A DNA stretch of 39,553 nt from an uncultured bacterium (GTDB lineage Bacteria; Patescibacteriota; Minisyncoccia; Moranbacterales; UBA2206), in the NCBI GenBank assembly GCA_903831805.1, contig CAIKZD010000013.1:1-39553 (forward strand), read 5' to 3'. Every line of letters begins with the position of its first letter. Within the stretch, counting starts at the first letter, position 1. Below the pieces are notes generated by a model. The model did not search any database. It was not told where the DNA came from and saw nothing but the letters and a program-made list of their open reading frames with translations. Positions 7,897 through 15,915 of the stretch are shown piece by piece. The position numbers were made by a program, and so were the translations under genes.

Positions 7897-7925
7897 AAAA
7901 AAGAGGCTTGATAAATCAAGCCTCT
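7897..7925 (-). terminator. Palindrome serving as terminator of the tandem PilB gene
   Basis: AGAGGCTTGAT (7902-7912) and ATCAAGCCTCT (7915-7925) form a perfect 11-bp stem with a 2-nt loop. On the minus strand a T-run follows, so it should terminate the ATPase gene ending at 7966. Confidence 0.75.
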
Positions 7926-7965
7926 ACATAAATCAAGTATCTACAAAAAACTAATTTTAAAATTT

Positions 7966-10900
7966 TTAAATATCCGTCACTCTTTCCACTTCCGCCAAAG
8001 ATGTTTCACCTTCCAGGACTTTTAGGGCGCCGTCTTGGGCCATGGTGAGCATGCCGAGTTCGACGGCTTTTTCTTGCAGCTCGGAGGTGATGGCGCCGCG
8101 AGTGATGAGATCTTGAATTTCACGAGAAAGTTCGAACACTTCGGAAACAGTGGTGCGGCCGTGGTAGCCGATATGGTTGCATTTTTCACAACCTTTCGGT
8201 TTCCAGATCTGGGTCAGTTCCGGCACGACAACATTGGCTTTGGGGGAAATTTTTTTCAATTCTGTTTCCAGCTTAGTGCTTTCTTCGGCGGTCGGGGCGA
8301 CACTTTCTTTGCAATCGCACAATTTTCTCACCAAGCGTTGGGCGATGAAAGCGTTGACGGAGGTGGCGATGTCAGAAGTGGACACGCCCATATTGCCCAT
8401 ACGGGCCACTGCGCCGGCGGCATTGTTGGTGTGGATGGTGGAAAGCACGAAATGTCCGGTAAGGGCCGCTTGCACCGCGACATTGGCCGTTTCATCATCG
8501 CGGATTTCTCCGATCATCATGATGTCTGGATTTTGGCGGAGCAGTTGACGCAAGGCCGTGGAAAAAGTATAGCCGCCCGCATCGTTGACTGGCGTTTGCA
8601 AGATGCCCTCGATCTGATATTCGATCGGATCTTCCACGGTGATGATTTTCACTTCCGGTTTGTTGAGAATATTTAGGATACTGTAAAGGGTGGTGGTTTT
8701 TCCACTGCCGGTTGGACCGGTGTTGAGGATGATGCCGTTCGGCTTTTTAATCTGGGTCAGGATTTTTTCCAAATTTTGTTTTCTAATGCCCAATTTTTCC
8801 ACGTCCAATTCCACTTCGCCTCGGTTCAAGAGTCGCATCACGATGGTTTCGCCGTAGCCGCCCAAGATAATGGAAACACGCACGTCCACATTTTTTTCTT
8901 TGATGTCGGTCATGTCTTCATCGAATTTGATAGTGAAACGACTGTCAATCACGCCAGTCCGTACTTCAGTTTTGATGCCGGAAAGCAGTTTGATCTCGCC
9001 CAAGAGATTGGGATATTCAGTGAGGGGGAGAAGGGCGATAGTTTGCAAAATGCCGTCAATGCGGAAACGGATCTTAACGTCCGTGGCTTCCGGTTCGATG
9101 TGGATGTCACCGACCCGGAGCAATATGGCGGCGGCAAACACAATTTTATTAGCAGAGGAAGTTTTTGAGGACTGAATAATGGCTTCCAGTTTTTTAAAAT
9201 CATGGATATTTTCCCGGGCAGATTGGTATTCTTTTTCTCCCACCAGGATGCCCTTGCCCAAGGATTGCGCCATTAATTTTTCATAGATATTTTCCAAAAA
9301 TTCCCCTTGCCCGGTCACGTGTTCCACTTCCGCAACAGACGTGATGCCGGAGACGGCTTTCAAGATGCCATCTTGCAACATCGTGATCATGCCGGACTCA
9401 ATGGCGGCCATGGCCAATTCGGTTTCACCGGCCATCTCGAGAATCAATTTTTCGATATCCTCATTGATCGTCAACACTTCAAAAATTCCGATCCGGCCCT
9501 TATAGCCGGTATTGTTGCATTTGGTGCAACCTTTAGGCCGGTACAGTGTGTCGATGTTTTTCGGAATTTCCACTTTGGCTTTAGGGGAAATGATGGATAG
9601 AATTTTCTTGATAGATTCAATGGATTCTTTGGCTGGGGCATAAGCTTCTTTGCAGCTACATAGTTTGCGCACCAGGCGCTGTCCGATAATGGCATTGACA
9701 GCCGGGGACAAAAGCGTCGGTTTCACTCCGAGCTCGACGAGACGCGGAATGGTGCCCATAGCATTATTAGTGTGGATCGAGGAGAGGACCAGATGTCCGG
9801 TGAGGGCTGAGTTTACGGCAATGTCCGCGGTTTCATCATCGCGAATTTCTCCCACCAAAATGATGTCCGGGTCTTGTCGCACAATGGCGCGGAGGCCGGT
9901 AGCGAAAGTGTAGCCTTTGGATTTTTCTATCTGGGTCTGAGAGATGCCTTTCAATTCATATTCGATCGGGTCTTCAATGGTGATGATTTTTTCATCCGGC
10001 GTATTCAATTTGTTGATGATGGCATAGAGAGTGGTGGTTTTTCCTGAGCCGGTCGGGCCGGTATTCAAAATCATGCCATTGGGGGCTTCCATTTGTTTTT
10101 GTACGATTTCATAAGCCAAGCCTTGCAAGCCAAGATCTTCTATATCGACATGGATTGAGTCAGGGTCGAGCAGTCGCATTACGACCGATTCTCCAAAGCT
10201 GCCGGGAATAATGGACACGCGCAAGGCTACTGTTTTTTCGGCTAAATGAATTTCAAAAGTGCCATCTTGCGCAATGGAGCGCAGGTTGATTTTCATGCCG
10301 GACATCATTTTTATCCTGGAAATGATACTGCTGAAAACTTTGAGAGGCAGATAGGCGACATCTTGCAAAACACCATCAATGCGGTAACGCAAGCGAATTT
10401 CCTTTTCTTGCGGTTCGATGTGCACGTCGCTGGCGCCCAGCTTGTATCCACCCGCCAACATGATATCCAGAATTTTCGTAATGGGCATTTCAGAAATGCG
10501 ACTTTTGAGAGTGAGCAGATCTTTCATCTCTTTTTCAAACTCTACCAAGTCTTCGGCGCTCATATTTAAGCTCATCCGGTCGAGGACATCCACAAAAACA
10601 ATCTGCTTGTAGCGTTCCCAGACGCTTTCCAGATTGGTGTGGGAGATGACGAGCAATTTGATCCGCCAGCCCTTCTCATTTTTTAGCTTTTCCAAAAATT
10701 CCGTGACGTCTTCGCGCGTCGGATTGATGGCGACCACGGTGGCCATTTTGCCCTTGAAGTGGATGATGGCAATTTCCAGTCGGCGAGAATCAGCCTCTGC
10801 CAAAAGGCGGATATCATCGGTGCTGATGGGAATGAGATTGGTGTCGATATAGGGCAAGCCTAGTTCGGCGGCGTAGGCAGAGGTGATTTCCTCTTCCTCT

Positions 10901-10992
10901 TTTTTGCGAAAAGCGGAGAGAATCTTATTGGACTGGGTTTCTTTTTTGGACGGGCCCTTAGTGGCGGAATTATCTTGGAGAATTTTAACCAT
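7966..10992 (-). CDS. Tandem-fused PilB/GspE secretion ATPase (1008 aa)
   Basis: Two complete GspE/PilB-type ATPases in one chain, against about 560-590 aa for one. Residues 35-160 form an MshEN-like N-domain. ATPase 1 has GASDVHIEP, Walker A GPTGSGKTT (312-320), the aspartate-box/Walker B region ILVGEIRD (378-385), a His box TGHLVLSSIHTN and a zinc tetracysteine (C445, C447, C489, C492). ATPase 2 begins near residue 600 and repeats all of these: GDIHIEP, GPTGSGKTT (759-767), MIGEIRD and C892, C894, C935, C938. Both halves keep all core motifs. PilB hexamers power pilus assembly; the fusion would give a ring of alternating halves or a trimer of doubles. A separate single PilB is encoded at 28351. 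It is a stand-alone minus-strand gene with no pilus neighbours. Confidence 0.92.
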   Translation of the reverse strand: MVKILQDNSATKGPSKKETQSNKILSAFRKKEEEEITSAYAAELGLPYIDTNLIPISTDDIRLLAEADSRRLEIAIIHFKGKMATVVAINPTREDVTEFLEKLKNEKGWRIKLLVISHTNLESVWERYKQIVFVDVLDRMSLNMSAEDLVEFEKEMKDLLTLKSRISEMPITKILDIMLAGGYKLGASDVHIEPQEKEIRLRYRIDGVLQDVAYLPLKVFSSIISRIKMMSGMKINLRSIAQDGTFEIHLAEKTVALRVSIIPGSFGESVVMRLLDPDSIHVDIEDLGLQGLAYEIVQKQMEAPNGMILNTGPTGSGKTTTLYAIINKLNTPDEKIITIEDPIEYELKGISQTQIEKSKGYTFATGLRAIVRQDPDIILVGEIRDDETADIAVNSALTGHLVLSSIHTNNAMGTIPRLVELGVKPTLLSPAVNAIIGQRLVRKLCSCKEAYAPAKESIESIKKILSIISPKAKVEIPKNIDTLYRPKGCTKCNNTGYKGRIGIFEVLTINEDIEKLILEMAGETELAMAAIESGMITMLQDGILKAVSGITSVAEVEHVTGQGEFLENIYEKLMAQSLGKGILVGEKEYQSARENIHDFKKLEAIIQSSKTSSANKIVFAAAILLRVGDIHIEPEATDVKIRFRIDGILQTIALLPLTEYPNLLGEIKLLSGIKTEVRTGVIDSRFTIKFDEDMTDIKEKNVDVRVSIILGGYGETIVMRLLNRGEVELDVEKLGIRKQNLEKILTQIKKPNGIILNTGPTGSGKTTTLYSILNILNKPEVKIITVEDPIEYQIEGILQTPVNDAGGYTFSTALRQLLRQNPDIMMIGEIRDDETANVAVQAALTGHFVLSTIHTNNAAGAVARMGNMGVSTSDIATSVNAFIAQRLVRKLCDCKESVAPTAEESTKLETELKKISPKANVVVPELTQIWKPKGCEKCNHIGYHGRTTVSEVFELSREIQDLITRGAITSELQEKAVELGMLTMAQDGALKVLEGETSLAEVERVTDI

Positions 10993-11073
10993 TATTTTTT
11001 TATTTTGAATTTAAAGATGAAAATTTGATAGCTTTATTTTATCATAAAAACAGGGAATAAAAAAATATCAGAC

Positions 11074-11095
11074 AAAAAAACGGCCGAGCCGTTTT
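11074..11095 (-). terminator. Rho-independent terminator of the DHH gene
   Basis: AAAACGGC (11077-11084), loop CGA, GCCGTTTT (11088-11095). On the minus strand it is followed by seven T's. Confidence 0.85.
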
Positions 11096-11126
11096 AAGAG
11101 TATGCGAAAGAAGAAAAACTATGGGC

Positions 11127-12275
11127 CTATCCCAAGGGCAAAGTTTCTGCCAGCGTATTTTTTATCCGGGCGGCAATCGCTTTACCAACTTCGTTCAAAT
11201 TGGAATTGCCAATCTTGATCTGCAAAAAACCATGCAGGAGAAGGCTGTCAAAATGGGCGTATATTTTTTGCAACGTTTCTGGATCGGTGGTTTTGATGAG
11301 CGCGACAGAGGATTGGGGCGTGTCATTATGCAGTAGCATAAAAATCTTCCCTTCGCTGTAATTTTCTTCCAGTTTTTCCAAGATGAGCGGCAAGTCTTCT
11401 TGCTTCGCGCGGCTCTGCACAAAATCTTCTACAGTGATTTCCGCCCAGACCATATGGAGATCCTTTTCTAAATTTATCTTCGCCATGGCGCGTCCCCATA
11501 ATTTTAGGATCGGAAGCGGTTGGGTCTTATATAGCCAGCGGATGACTTCTTGTTGGTTGGCCCCGCGATTCATAAGAGTGGCCGCTAGTGCCAGTGCTTT
11601 GGGCGTAGTGTTTTTTCGCTGGAAACTTTCCGTGGCGCCGATGAGGCCGGTCATAAGACAAGTGGAAACATTCTCATCAATCAGGGCCGCGTAGAAAGTT
11701 TCGAAAAAGCCGGCCAGAATTTCCGAAGAGGATGATGCGGTGATATCAACCAGATTAATCTGTCCGAAATTTTCATTCCCGCTGTGATGGTCGATGTTCA
11801 CCACCGGCACTTCAAAAAACAAGTCGGTATTATTAGTATAAAGCTTGCCCAAGCCTTCCAAGTCAGAAGTGTCGATAGTGATGACCAGGTCATATTTGAA
11901 GCGCGCCAGGATGAAAGAAAAATCTCGCGGATCAACCGATCCCTTTTCCGGCGTAACTAGAATGTTGAAACGCCCGTCTTTTTCTTCTTGGCGGATCTGC
12001 ATAATTTTGTTGCGTGTCGTGTCAAAAGACAGCACAAAATCACGGGCTCCGGAAATTTCAGTGAGGATGCGCCCAGGTTTTGTCAGAAAATCAAATTTGG
12101 CGCTGAGATGATTGGAAAAAGCGATGGTGGGTTGCAGCTGCTTTTTTTCCAGTAAATGATACAGCGCCCAAGCGGAGCCGACGGCATCAGCACTCGGATT
12201 TTCCGGGATCAGAATAAGAATATCCTTGGAGTTTTCCAGAAAGGTTTTAAATTGTTCTTGCGGAGAAAGGGACAT
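11127..12275 (-). CDS. DHH-family phosphoesterase, degenerate motif I
   Basis: 382 residues related to the DHH/DHHA1 group (NrnA-like nanoRNase/pAp phosphatases). Motif III is intact (NIDHHSGNENFG, D162-H164), as are the acidic residue in VITIDTSD (D135) and the SSSSE segment near 181-185. Motif I, usually HxNPDxDAxGS, reads PENPSADAVGS here (P24 for His, S28 for the first Asp, D30 kept). The C-terminal glycine-rich DHHA1 signature (GGGH-like) is also missing. Known relatives hydrolyse short RNAs and pAp with two Mn ions; losing two metal ligands suggests altered or lost catalysis. A minus-strand promoter lies at 12333-12361 with a roughly 50-nt leader. Confidence 0.8.
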   Translation of the reverse strand: MSLSPQEQFKTFLENSKDILILIPENPSADAVGSAWALYHLLEKKQLQPTIAFSNHLSAKFDFLTKPGRILTEISGARDFVLSFDTTRNKIMQIRQEEKDGRFNILVTPEKGSVDPRDFSFILARFKYDLVITIDTSDLEGLGKLYTNNTDLFFEVPVVNIDHHSGNENFGQINLVDITASSSSEILAGFFETFYAALIDENVSTCLMTGLIGATESFQRKNTTPKALALAATLMNRGANQQEVIRWLYKTQPLPILKLWGRAMAKINLEKDLHMVWAEITVEDFVQSRAKQEDLPLILEKLEENYSEGKIFMLLHNDTPQSSVALIKTTDPETLQKIYAHFDSLLLHGFLQIKIGNSNLNEVGKAIAARIKNTLAETLPLG

Positions 12276-12332
12276 AGGAAAGTAAAAAACAGAATTATGA
12301 CTATGGCCGACATTGAATCGGGCCAGTCCTGT

Positions 12333-12361
12333 AAGATAGCAGGCCCAAGAGAGGATGTCAA
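12333..12361 (-). promoter_or_regulatory. Promoter of the DHH gene
   Basis: On the minus strand: TTGACA (12356-12361), 17-nt spacer, TATCTT (12333-12338). The start is near 12326, followed by a GGCC-based hairpin (about 12305-12324) and then the ATG at 12275. No SD. Confidence 0.6.
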
Positions 12362-12441
12362 CTGTTGGACTTCTGAACTAAAATCCCTGCGGAGTGAGCA
12401 GAGAGAGTGGTGGCTTTTGAGTGTAAGTAGGAAAAGAAAAA

Positions 12442-13542
12442 TTATCCGGCCCAATAATTATTTACAAACAAGATGATGTCTAAAGCTAAGAATAAAACGG
12501 AAGAAAAAATCCAAGCCTGTTGGAAAGTTTTGTTTTTAACTTTGGCTAACAAGATGAAAATCGGGAACAGCACTAGGCTGTAGCGTCCGATGCTCATCAG
12601 CGTGCCGGAAGTGAGCGCGGCCAAAACTGTGAGCGACATAAAAACAGCATAGAGGGCGGATAGTTTTTTATACACCAGACATATCATGGTTAAGATAAAA
12701 AGCGTAAAAAAAATGTCGATGCCCATATTTACAATGGAAGGATGAGAAAAAAGAGAAAAGTGCGCCCAGTTGATGGAGAAGGAGCGCCCCCAAGCGCTTT
12801 CGATGTTAAAAAACAAAAAGAGACTGTGGAATTTCAGGTAGTCGTAAAAAATAAAAGCGAAGCTGGCGAGTGGGGCGAAAGTGGCCGGGATGATTTTTGG
12901 ACTAAGAGTACTTTTCCAACCATAGAGGCGCACGGTTTCCCACAAAATAGGGAGGGCTAGGAAAACGCCGTTACTATGGGTCAAGGCGCCCAAGAGAGCG
13001 AATGCGCCGGCCAGATAGAAGTTCTTCTTGAAAGCGTAATAGAATGTGGCCATGGTTAGAAAAAGAAAAAGCGCTTCAGTGTAAACAATATTAAGAAAAA
13101 AAGCCGTGGGGAAAACCAGGAGCAGGAGGATGGGCAATTCCGGATCGACATCCGGGTGGAATTCCTGCAGGAGCTTATAGAAAAAGGCGCAAGCGGCGGC
13201 GAGGGCGGCCATACTGATGAGCCAGCCAGCCAAAACATAATTGCCAAATAAAATCGTGCCTAAGATTTTCATTAAGAATGGATAGAGCGGGAAGAAGACC
13301 ACATTAGAAAGAGTGTTGTCAACTTTTAAATAGTAGCCATTTTTGATAATGTCGAGGTACCAATAAGTGTCCCAATGGTTGTGCATATTCACCAGGTCCC
13401 AACTCTTTTGGGTGGGAAAACTCTCCGGGGTAATCCAAGTGTACGCCGTGTCAGGACTTAGGTTGAAACGATTCATGGCCACAAACCCAAAAACATTCAC
13501 CGCCACGAGCCAAAGAAAAACGACCAATAGTATCCTTTTCAT
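12442..13542 (-). CDS. PIG-V-like mannosyltransferase, integral membrane
   Basis: 366 residues with about nine hydrophobic segments. The N-terminal loop after the first membrane helix holds HWDTYWYLDIIKNGY followed by NVVFFPLYPFL, the hallmark of the PIG-V/GT-C type glycosyltransferases found widely in bacteria; the W-D pair is the expected catalytic site. These enzymes transfer sugars from polyprenyl-phosphate donors on the outer face of the membrane. Acceptor unknown; surface glycans or glycoproteins are likely, and the window encodes several Thr/Ser-rich surface proteins. A minus-strand promoter TTGAAG-N17-TATGAT lies about 30 nt upstream; no SD. Terminator not seen before the DHH promoter. 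Confidence 0.8.
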   Translation of the reverse strand: MKRILLVVFLWLVAVNVFGFVAMNRFNLSPDTAYTWITPESFPTQKSWDLVNMHNHWDTYWYLDIIKNGYYLKVDNTLSNVVFFPLYPFLMKILGTILFGNYVLAGWLISMAALAAACAFFYKLLQEFHPDVDPELPILLLLVFPTAFFLNIVYTEALFLFLTMATFYYAFKKNFYLAGAFALLGALTHSNGVFLALPILWETVRLYGWKSTLSPKIIPATFAPLASFAFIFYDYLKFHSLFLFFNIESAWGRSFSINWAHFSLFSHPSIVNMGIDIFFTLFILTMICLVYKKLSALYAVFMSLTVLAALTSGTLMSIGRYSLVLFPIFILLAKVKNKTFQQAWIFSSVLFLALDIILFVNNYWAG

Positions 13543-13667
13543 GTTGATTTATTTATAAACCTTATATAGTTATCATAATTTACAAATAGAATTACTTCAA
13601 GTTATTTTTTAGCAGCTCTTGATTTTAAAAAGTATTTGTGTAATATTAGTATAGTTAAGAAATATCA

Positions 13668-13739
13668 GCGGGTGTCGTATAGTGGCTATTATATCAGCCT
13701 TCCAAGCTGAGGAGGGGGGTTCGATTCCCCCTACCCGCT
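13668..13739 (+). tRNA. tRNA-Gly (anticodon UCC)
   Basis: A 72-nt cloverleaf. The acceptor stem GCGGGTG pairs with TACCCGC (one G-T pair) and the discriminator is T. Anticodon stem TCAGC/GCTGA with loop CTTCCAA gives anticodon TCC. The T arm is GGGGG-TTCGATT-CCCCC. CCA is not encoded. A weak promoter, TTGATT (13619-13624) with TAATAT (13641-13646), lies upstream. A terminator follows at 13743. Confidence 0.95.
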
Positions 13740-13742
13740 CAC

Positions 13743-13775
13743 AAAATAAAAATCCTCCAGCAGGATTTTTATTTT
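13743..13775 (+). terminator. Terminator after tRNA-Gly
   Basis: AAAATAAAAATCCT (13743-13756) pairs perfectly with AGGATTTTTATTTT (13762-13775), loop CCAGC. Confidence 0.75.
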
Positions 13776-13804
13776 ACCCAAGTGGTTATAGGTTAAATCA
13801 ATTT

Positions 13805-14251
13805 ATGCCAAAAGAATTTATTACAATGGATGCGGCGCAAACCCAAGAGTTGGGCAAGCTGTTGGCCAGTGAGCTGCGCGGCGGCGAAGTCATCTGTCTG
13901 TCGGGCGAACTGGGGGCGGGCAAAACCACTTTCACCCAGGGGCTTCTGGGCGGCTTGGGCTTGGTAGGGCCTTTCACTAGTCCAACATTTCTTATTATGA
14001 AAGAATATAAGCAGGAAATGACAAATGACAAAGTACAAATTTCAAAAGCATATCATATTGATGCCTATCGCGTAGGCACAGAGGATATTTTAAGCTTAGG
14101 GTGGGAAGAGATGGTTGCCAATCCTGGAAATATTATTATAATAGAATGGGCGGAAAGAGTTTGCGAGATCATTCCGCAAGATGCTTTATGGATAAAATTT
14201 GAGTGGCTGGGGGAGAAGGAGAGAAGGATTTTGTTGTCTAATGCTCAATAA
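13805..14251 (+). CDS. tsaE: tRNA t6A biosynthesis ATPase TsaE
   Basis: 148 residues. TsaE is the P-loop ATPase that works with TsaB and TsaD to make t6A37 in ANN-decoding tRNAs. Walker A GELGAGKTTF lies near 34-43, then TSPTF, the YHIDAYR motif and IIIEWAER. I start at the ATG at 13805 (MPKEFITM); extending the frame upstream would run through the tRNA. Residues around KQEMTNDKVQIS are an insertion relative to the family, encoded by an AT-rich repeat (ACAAATGACAAAGTACAAAT). The stop codon falls inside the left arm of the inverted repeat 14246-14334. Confidence 0.93.
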   Translation: MPKEFITMDAAQTQELGKLLASELRGGEVICLSGELGAGKTTFTQGLLGGLGLVGPFTSPTFLIMKEYKQEMTNDKVQISKAYHIDAYRVGTEDILSLGWEEMVANPGNIIIIEWAERVCEIIPQDALWIKFEWLGEKERRILLSNAQ

Positions 14252-14334
14252 TCAATGTTCAATTTTCAATCAATGATCAATGACTAAATTTTCAATTGAT
14301 TATTGTAATATTGAAAATTGAATATTGGTTATTG
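14246..14334. repeat. 89-bp long inverted repeat after tsaE
   Basis: The 25-nt arms 14246-14270 and 14310-14334 match at about 22 positions when inverted. The centre is also partly self-complementary (CAATGATCAATG with CAATTGATTATTG). It contains the stop codon of tsaE and lacks a terminator-like T-run. It looks like a short MITE-like or hairpin repeat. Confidence 0.65.
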
Positions 14335-14353
14335 AAGATTAAAAAATAATTTA

Positions 14354-15133
14354 ATGAAAAAAATAAATATGAAGAAAATAGTTATGTTGTCGGCAGCCAT
14401 ATTTTTAGTTGTGTTGGTCAGTGCTTGCTCTCAAAATCAAGAGAATGCTAAGGCACCCAATCCGGTGACTGATCCGGGTGGGTATGATCAGAGCATGATC
14501 AACACTAAGAACCAGGCGGCTAAAGATATCGCGGATGCCACTCAGCAGGAGAATAAAAATCAAACGGATACATTAAATAATAATGATAAAAATATGAATA
14601 CAAGTGCGAACAGTGTCGGCGACAATTCAGCCCTGCTGAAAAAATATAACACGGCTGTTTTGAAAACCAGTTTGGGTGACATCGAATTGAAACTGGACGC
14701 GGCCAATGCGCCGGTGGCGGTGGGCAATTTTTTGAAATTGGCCAGTACTGGATTCTATAATAATGTGAAATTTCATCGGGTCATCAAAGGCTTTATGATC
14801 CAAGCCGGCGATCCGAATTCGAGAGACGATGCGCAAAAATCGGCTTGGGGCACCGGTGGCCCGGGCTATACTTTTCCCGATGAATTGAAAGGTACAGAAA
14901 CCTATCCGCAAGGCACTCTCGCTATGGCCAATGCCGGTCCCAACACTAACGGCTCGCAATTTTTCATCGTGACGGCCAGCCCAGCCGCTCCGCTCCCTGC
15001 CAGCTATACTGTCTTTGGGTCGGTCGTCTCGGGAATGGATGTGGCTTTGAAAATTGAAAATGTCCCGACTGAACCCGGTGACCGACCGGTCGATGATGTG
15101 ACTATTAAGGGTGTGCAAGTCTTGGAAAAATAG
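14354..15133 (+). CDS. Cyclophilin-type peptidyl-prolyl isomerase, lipoprotein
   Basis: 259 residues. A basic N-terminus and hydrophobic stretch end in a lipobox, LVSAC, with the lipidated Cys at about residue 25. A polar, low-complexity linker runs to about residue 95. The cyclophilin domain follows, with FHRVIKGFMIQAGDP (catalytic Arg), GPGYTFPDEL, LAMANAGPNTNGSQFFI and YTVFGSV. It should catalyse proline isomerisation in extracytoplasmic proteins, anchored to the membrane outer face. An in-frame ATG 15 nt downstream is an alternative start. It ends at the terminator 15152-15188. Confidence 0.93.
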   Translation: MKKINMKKIVMLSAAIFLVVLVSACSQNQENAKAPNPVTDPGGYDQSMINTKNQAAKDIADATQQENKNQTDTLNNNDKNMNTSANSVGDNSALLKKYNTAVLKTSLGDIELKLDAANAPVAVGNFLKLASTGFYNNVKFHRVIKGFMIQAGDPNSRDDAQKSAWGTGGPGYTFPDELKGTETYPQGTLAMANAGPNTNGSQFFIVTASPAAPLPASYTVFGSVVSGMDVALKIENVPTEPGDRPVDDVTIKGVQVLEK

Positions 15134-15151
15134 GAAAACTTTTCTGATACG

Positions 15152-15188
15152 CAAAAACCGATCCAATGTACTGTGGACCGGTTTTTTT
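15152..15188 (+). terminator. Terminator of the cyclophilin gene
   Basis: CAAAAACCG-A-TCCA pairs with TGGA-CCGGTTTTT, with a one-base bulge, and is followed by T's to 15188. Confidence 0.8.
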
Positions 15189-15265
15189 GATGAGTAAATA
15201 AGGATGGTTGCGCAAAAACAAAAGAGTGATATAATAACATTATAATAAATTAAAACAAAAAATAT

Positions 15266-15844
15266 ATGGGAAAATTAATCGCAATTCCGCAGGAAATGAT
15301 CCAACGGAAGATCTATTTTATCAGAGGCGAGAAAGTGATGTTTGATCGTGATTTAGCGGAACTCTATAATGTCGAAACAAAAGCGTTAAATAGGGCTGTC
15401 AAAAGAAATATTGATCGTTTCCCAAGTGATTTCATGTTTAAATTGAATGACAAAGAATCCAAGGTATTTTTAATGTACCAATCCGGCGCCTTAAATGAAG
15501 TTCTTGAAAAATCACAAGATTTAGCTTTGAAGAAAAACTTGAAGTACCAAATTGGTACTTCAAGTTGGGGTGGAAAAAGAAAGCCATCTTATGTTTTCAC
15601 GGAGCAAGGTGTGGCCATGCTCTCGAGCGTATTGAAAAGCAAGCGAGCAGTGCAAGTGAACATCCAAATCATGCGAACATTCACGCAAATCAGGAAAATG
15701 TTGGTTTCGCATAAGGATTTACGGGAAAAGCTGGAAAACATGGAGAAAAAATATGACAAACAATTTAGGGTGGTTTTTGAAACTCTAAAGTTGCTTCTTA
15801 AGGAAGATGAAGAGCCAAAAAAGCGGATCGGGTTTGGGGATTAA
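15266..15844 (+). CDS. ORF6N-domain protein (KilA/antirepressor-like)
   Basis: 192 residues. The N-terminal 110 residues match the ORF6N domain: KIYFIRGEKVMFDRDLAELYNV, LNRAVKRNIDRFPSDFMFKL, then TSSWGG and the conserved FTEQGVAMLSSVL. The C-terminal 60 residues are helical and charged, likely coiled coil. ORF6N proteins are predicted DNA-binding proteins first seen in phage and large DNA viruses, also common as chromosomal genes in Bacteroidetes and Patescibacteria; function unknown. Promoter TTGCGC (15208-15213)-N16-TATAAT (15230-15235), no SD. A perfect palindrome (15537-15565) lies inside the gene. Confidence 0.88.
   Translation: MGKLIAIPQEMIQRKIYFIRGEKVMFDRDLAELYNVETKALNRAVKRNIDRFPSDFMFKLNDKESKVFLMYQSGALNEVLEKSQDLALKKNLKYQIGTSSWGGKRKPSYVFTEQGVAMLSSVLKSKRAVQVNIQIMRTFTQIRKMLVSHKDLREKLENMEKKYDKQFRVVFETLKLLLKEDEEPKKRIGFGD
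15537..15565. repeat. Perfect palindrome inside the ORF6N gene
   Basis: ACTTGAAGTACCAA (15537-15550), one central A, TTGGTACTTCAAGT (15552-15565). It is translated in frame just before the conserved TSSWGG block. Confidence 0.8.
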
Positions 15845-15873
15845 ATTTTTTAGATATAGAAATTTCAGAAAAT

Positions 15874-15906
15874 AAAAACCCCGAACAATGCGATGATTGT
15901 TCGGGG
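15874..15906 (-). terminator. Terminator of the minus-strand ORFan operon
   Basis: CCCCGAACAAT (15879-15889) and ATTGTTCGGGG (15896-15906) form a perfect 11-bp stem. On the minus strand a TTTTTATTTT tract follows, so it ends the 16532-to-15916 operon. Confidence 0.85.
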
Positions 15907-15915
15907 GTGAAGCTA

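Noticed and set aside
8035-8676. Long open frame opposite the tandem PilB gene
   Set aside because: Rich in His, Phe and Gly as expected for the antisense of a coding sequence; no initiation signals.
13682-13804. Upstream extension of the tsaE frame
   Set aside because: It runs through the tRNA-Gly gene and its terminator; the family start is at 13805.
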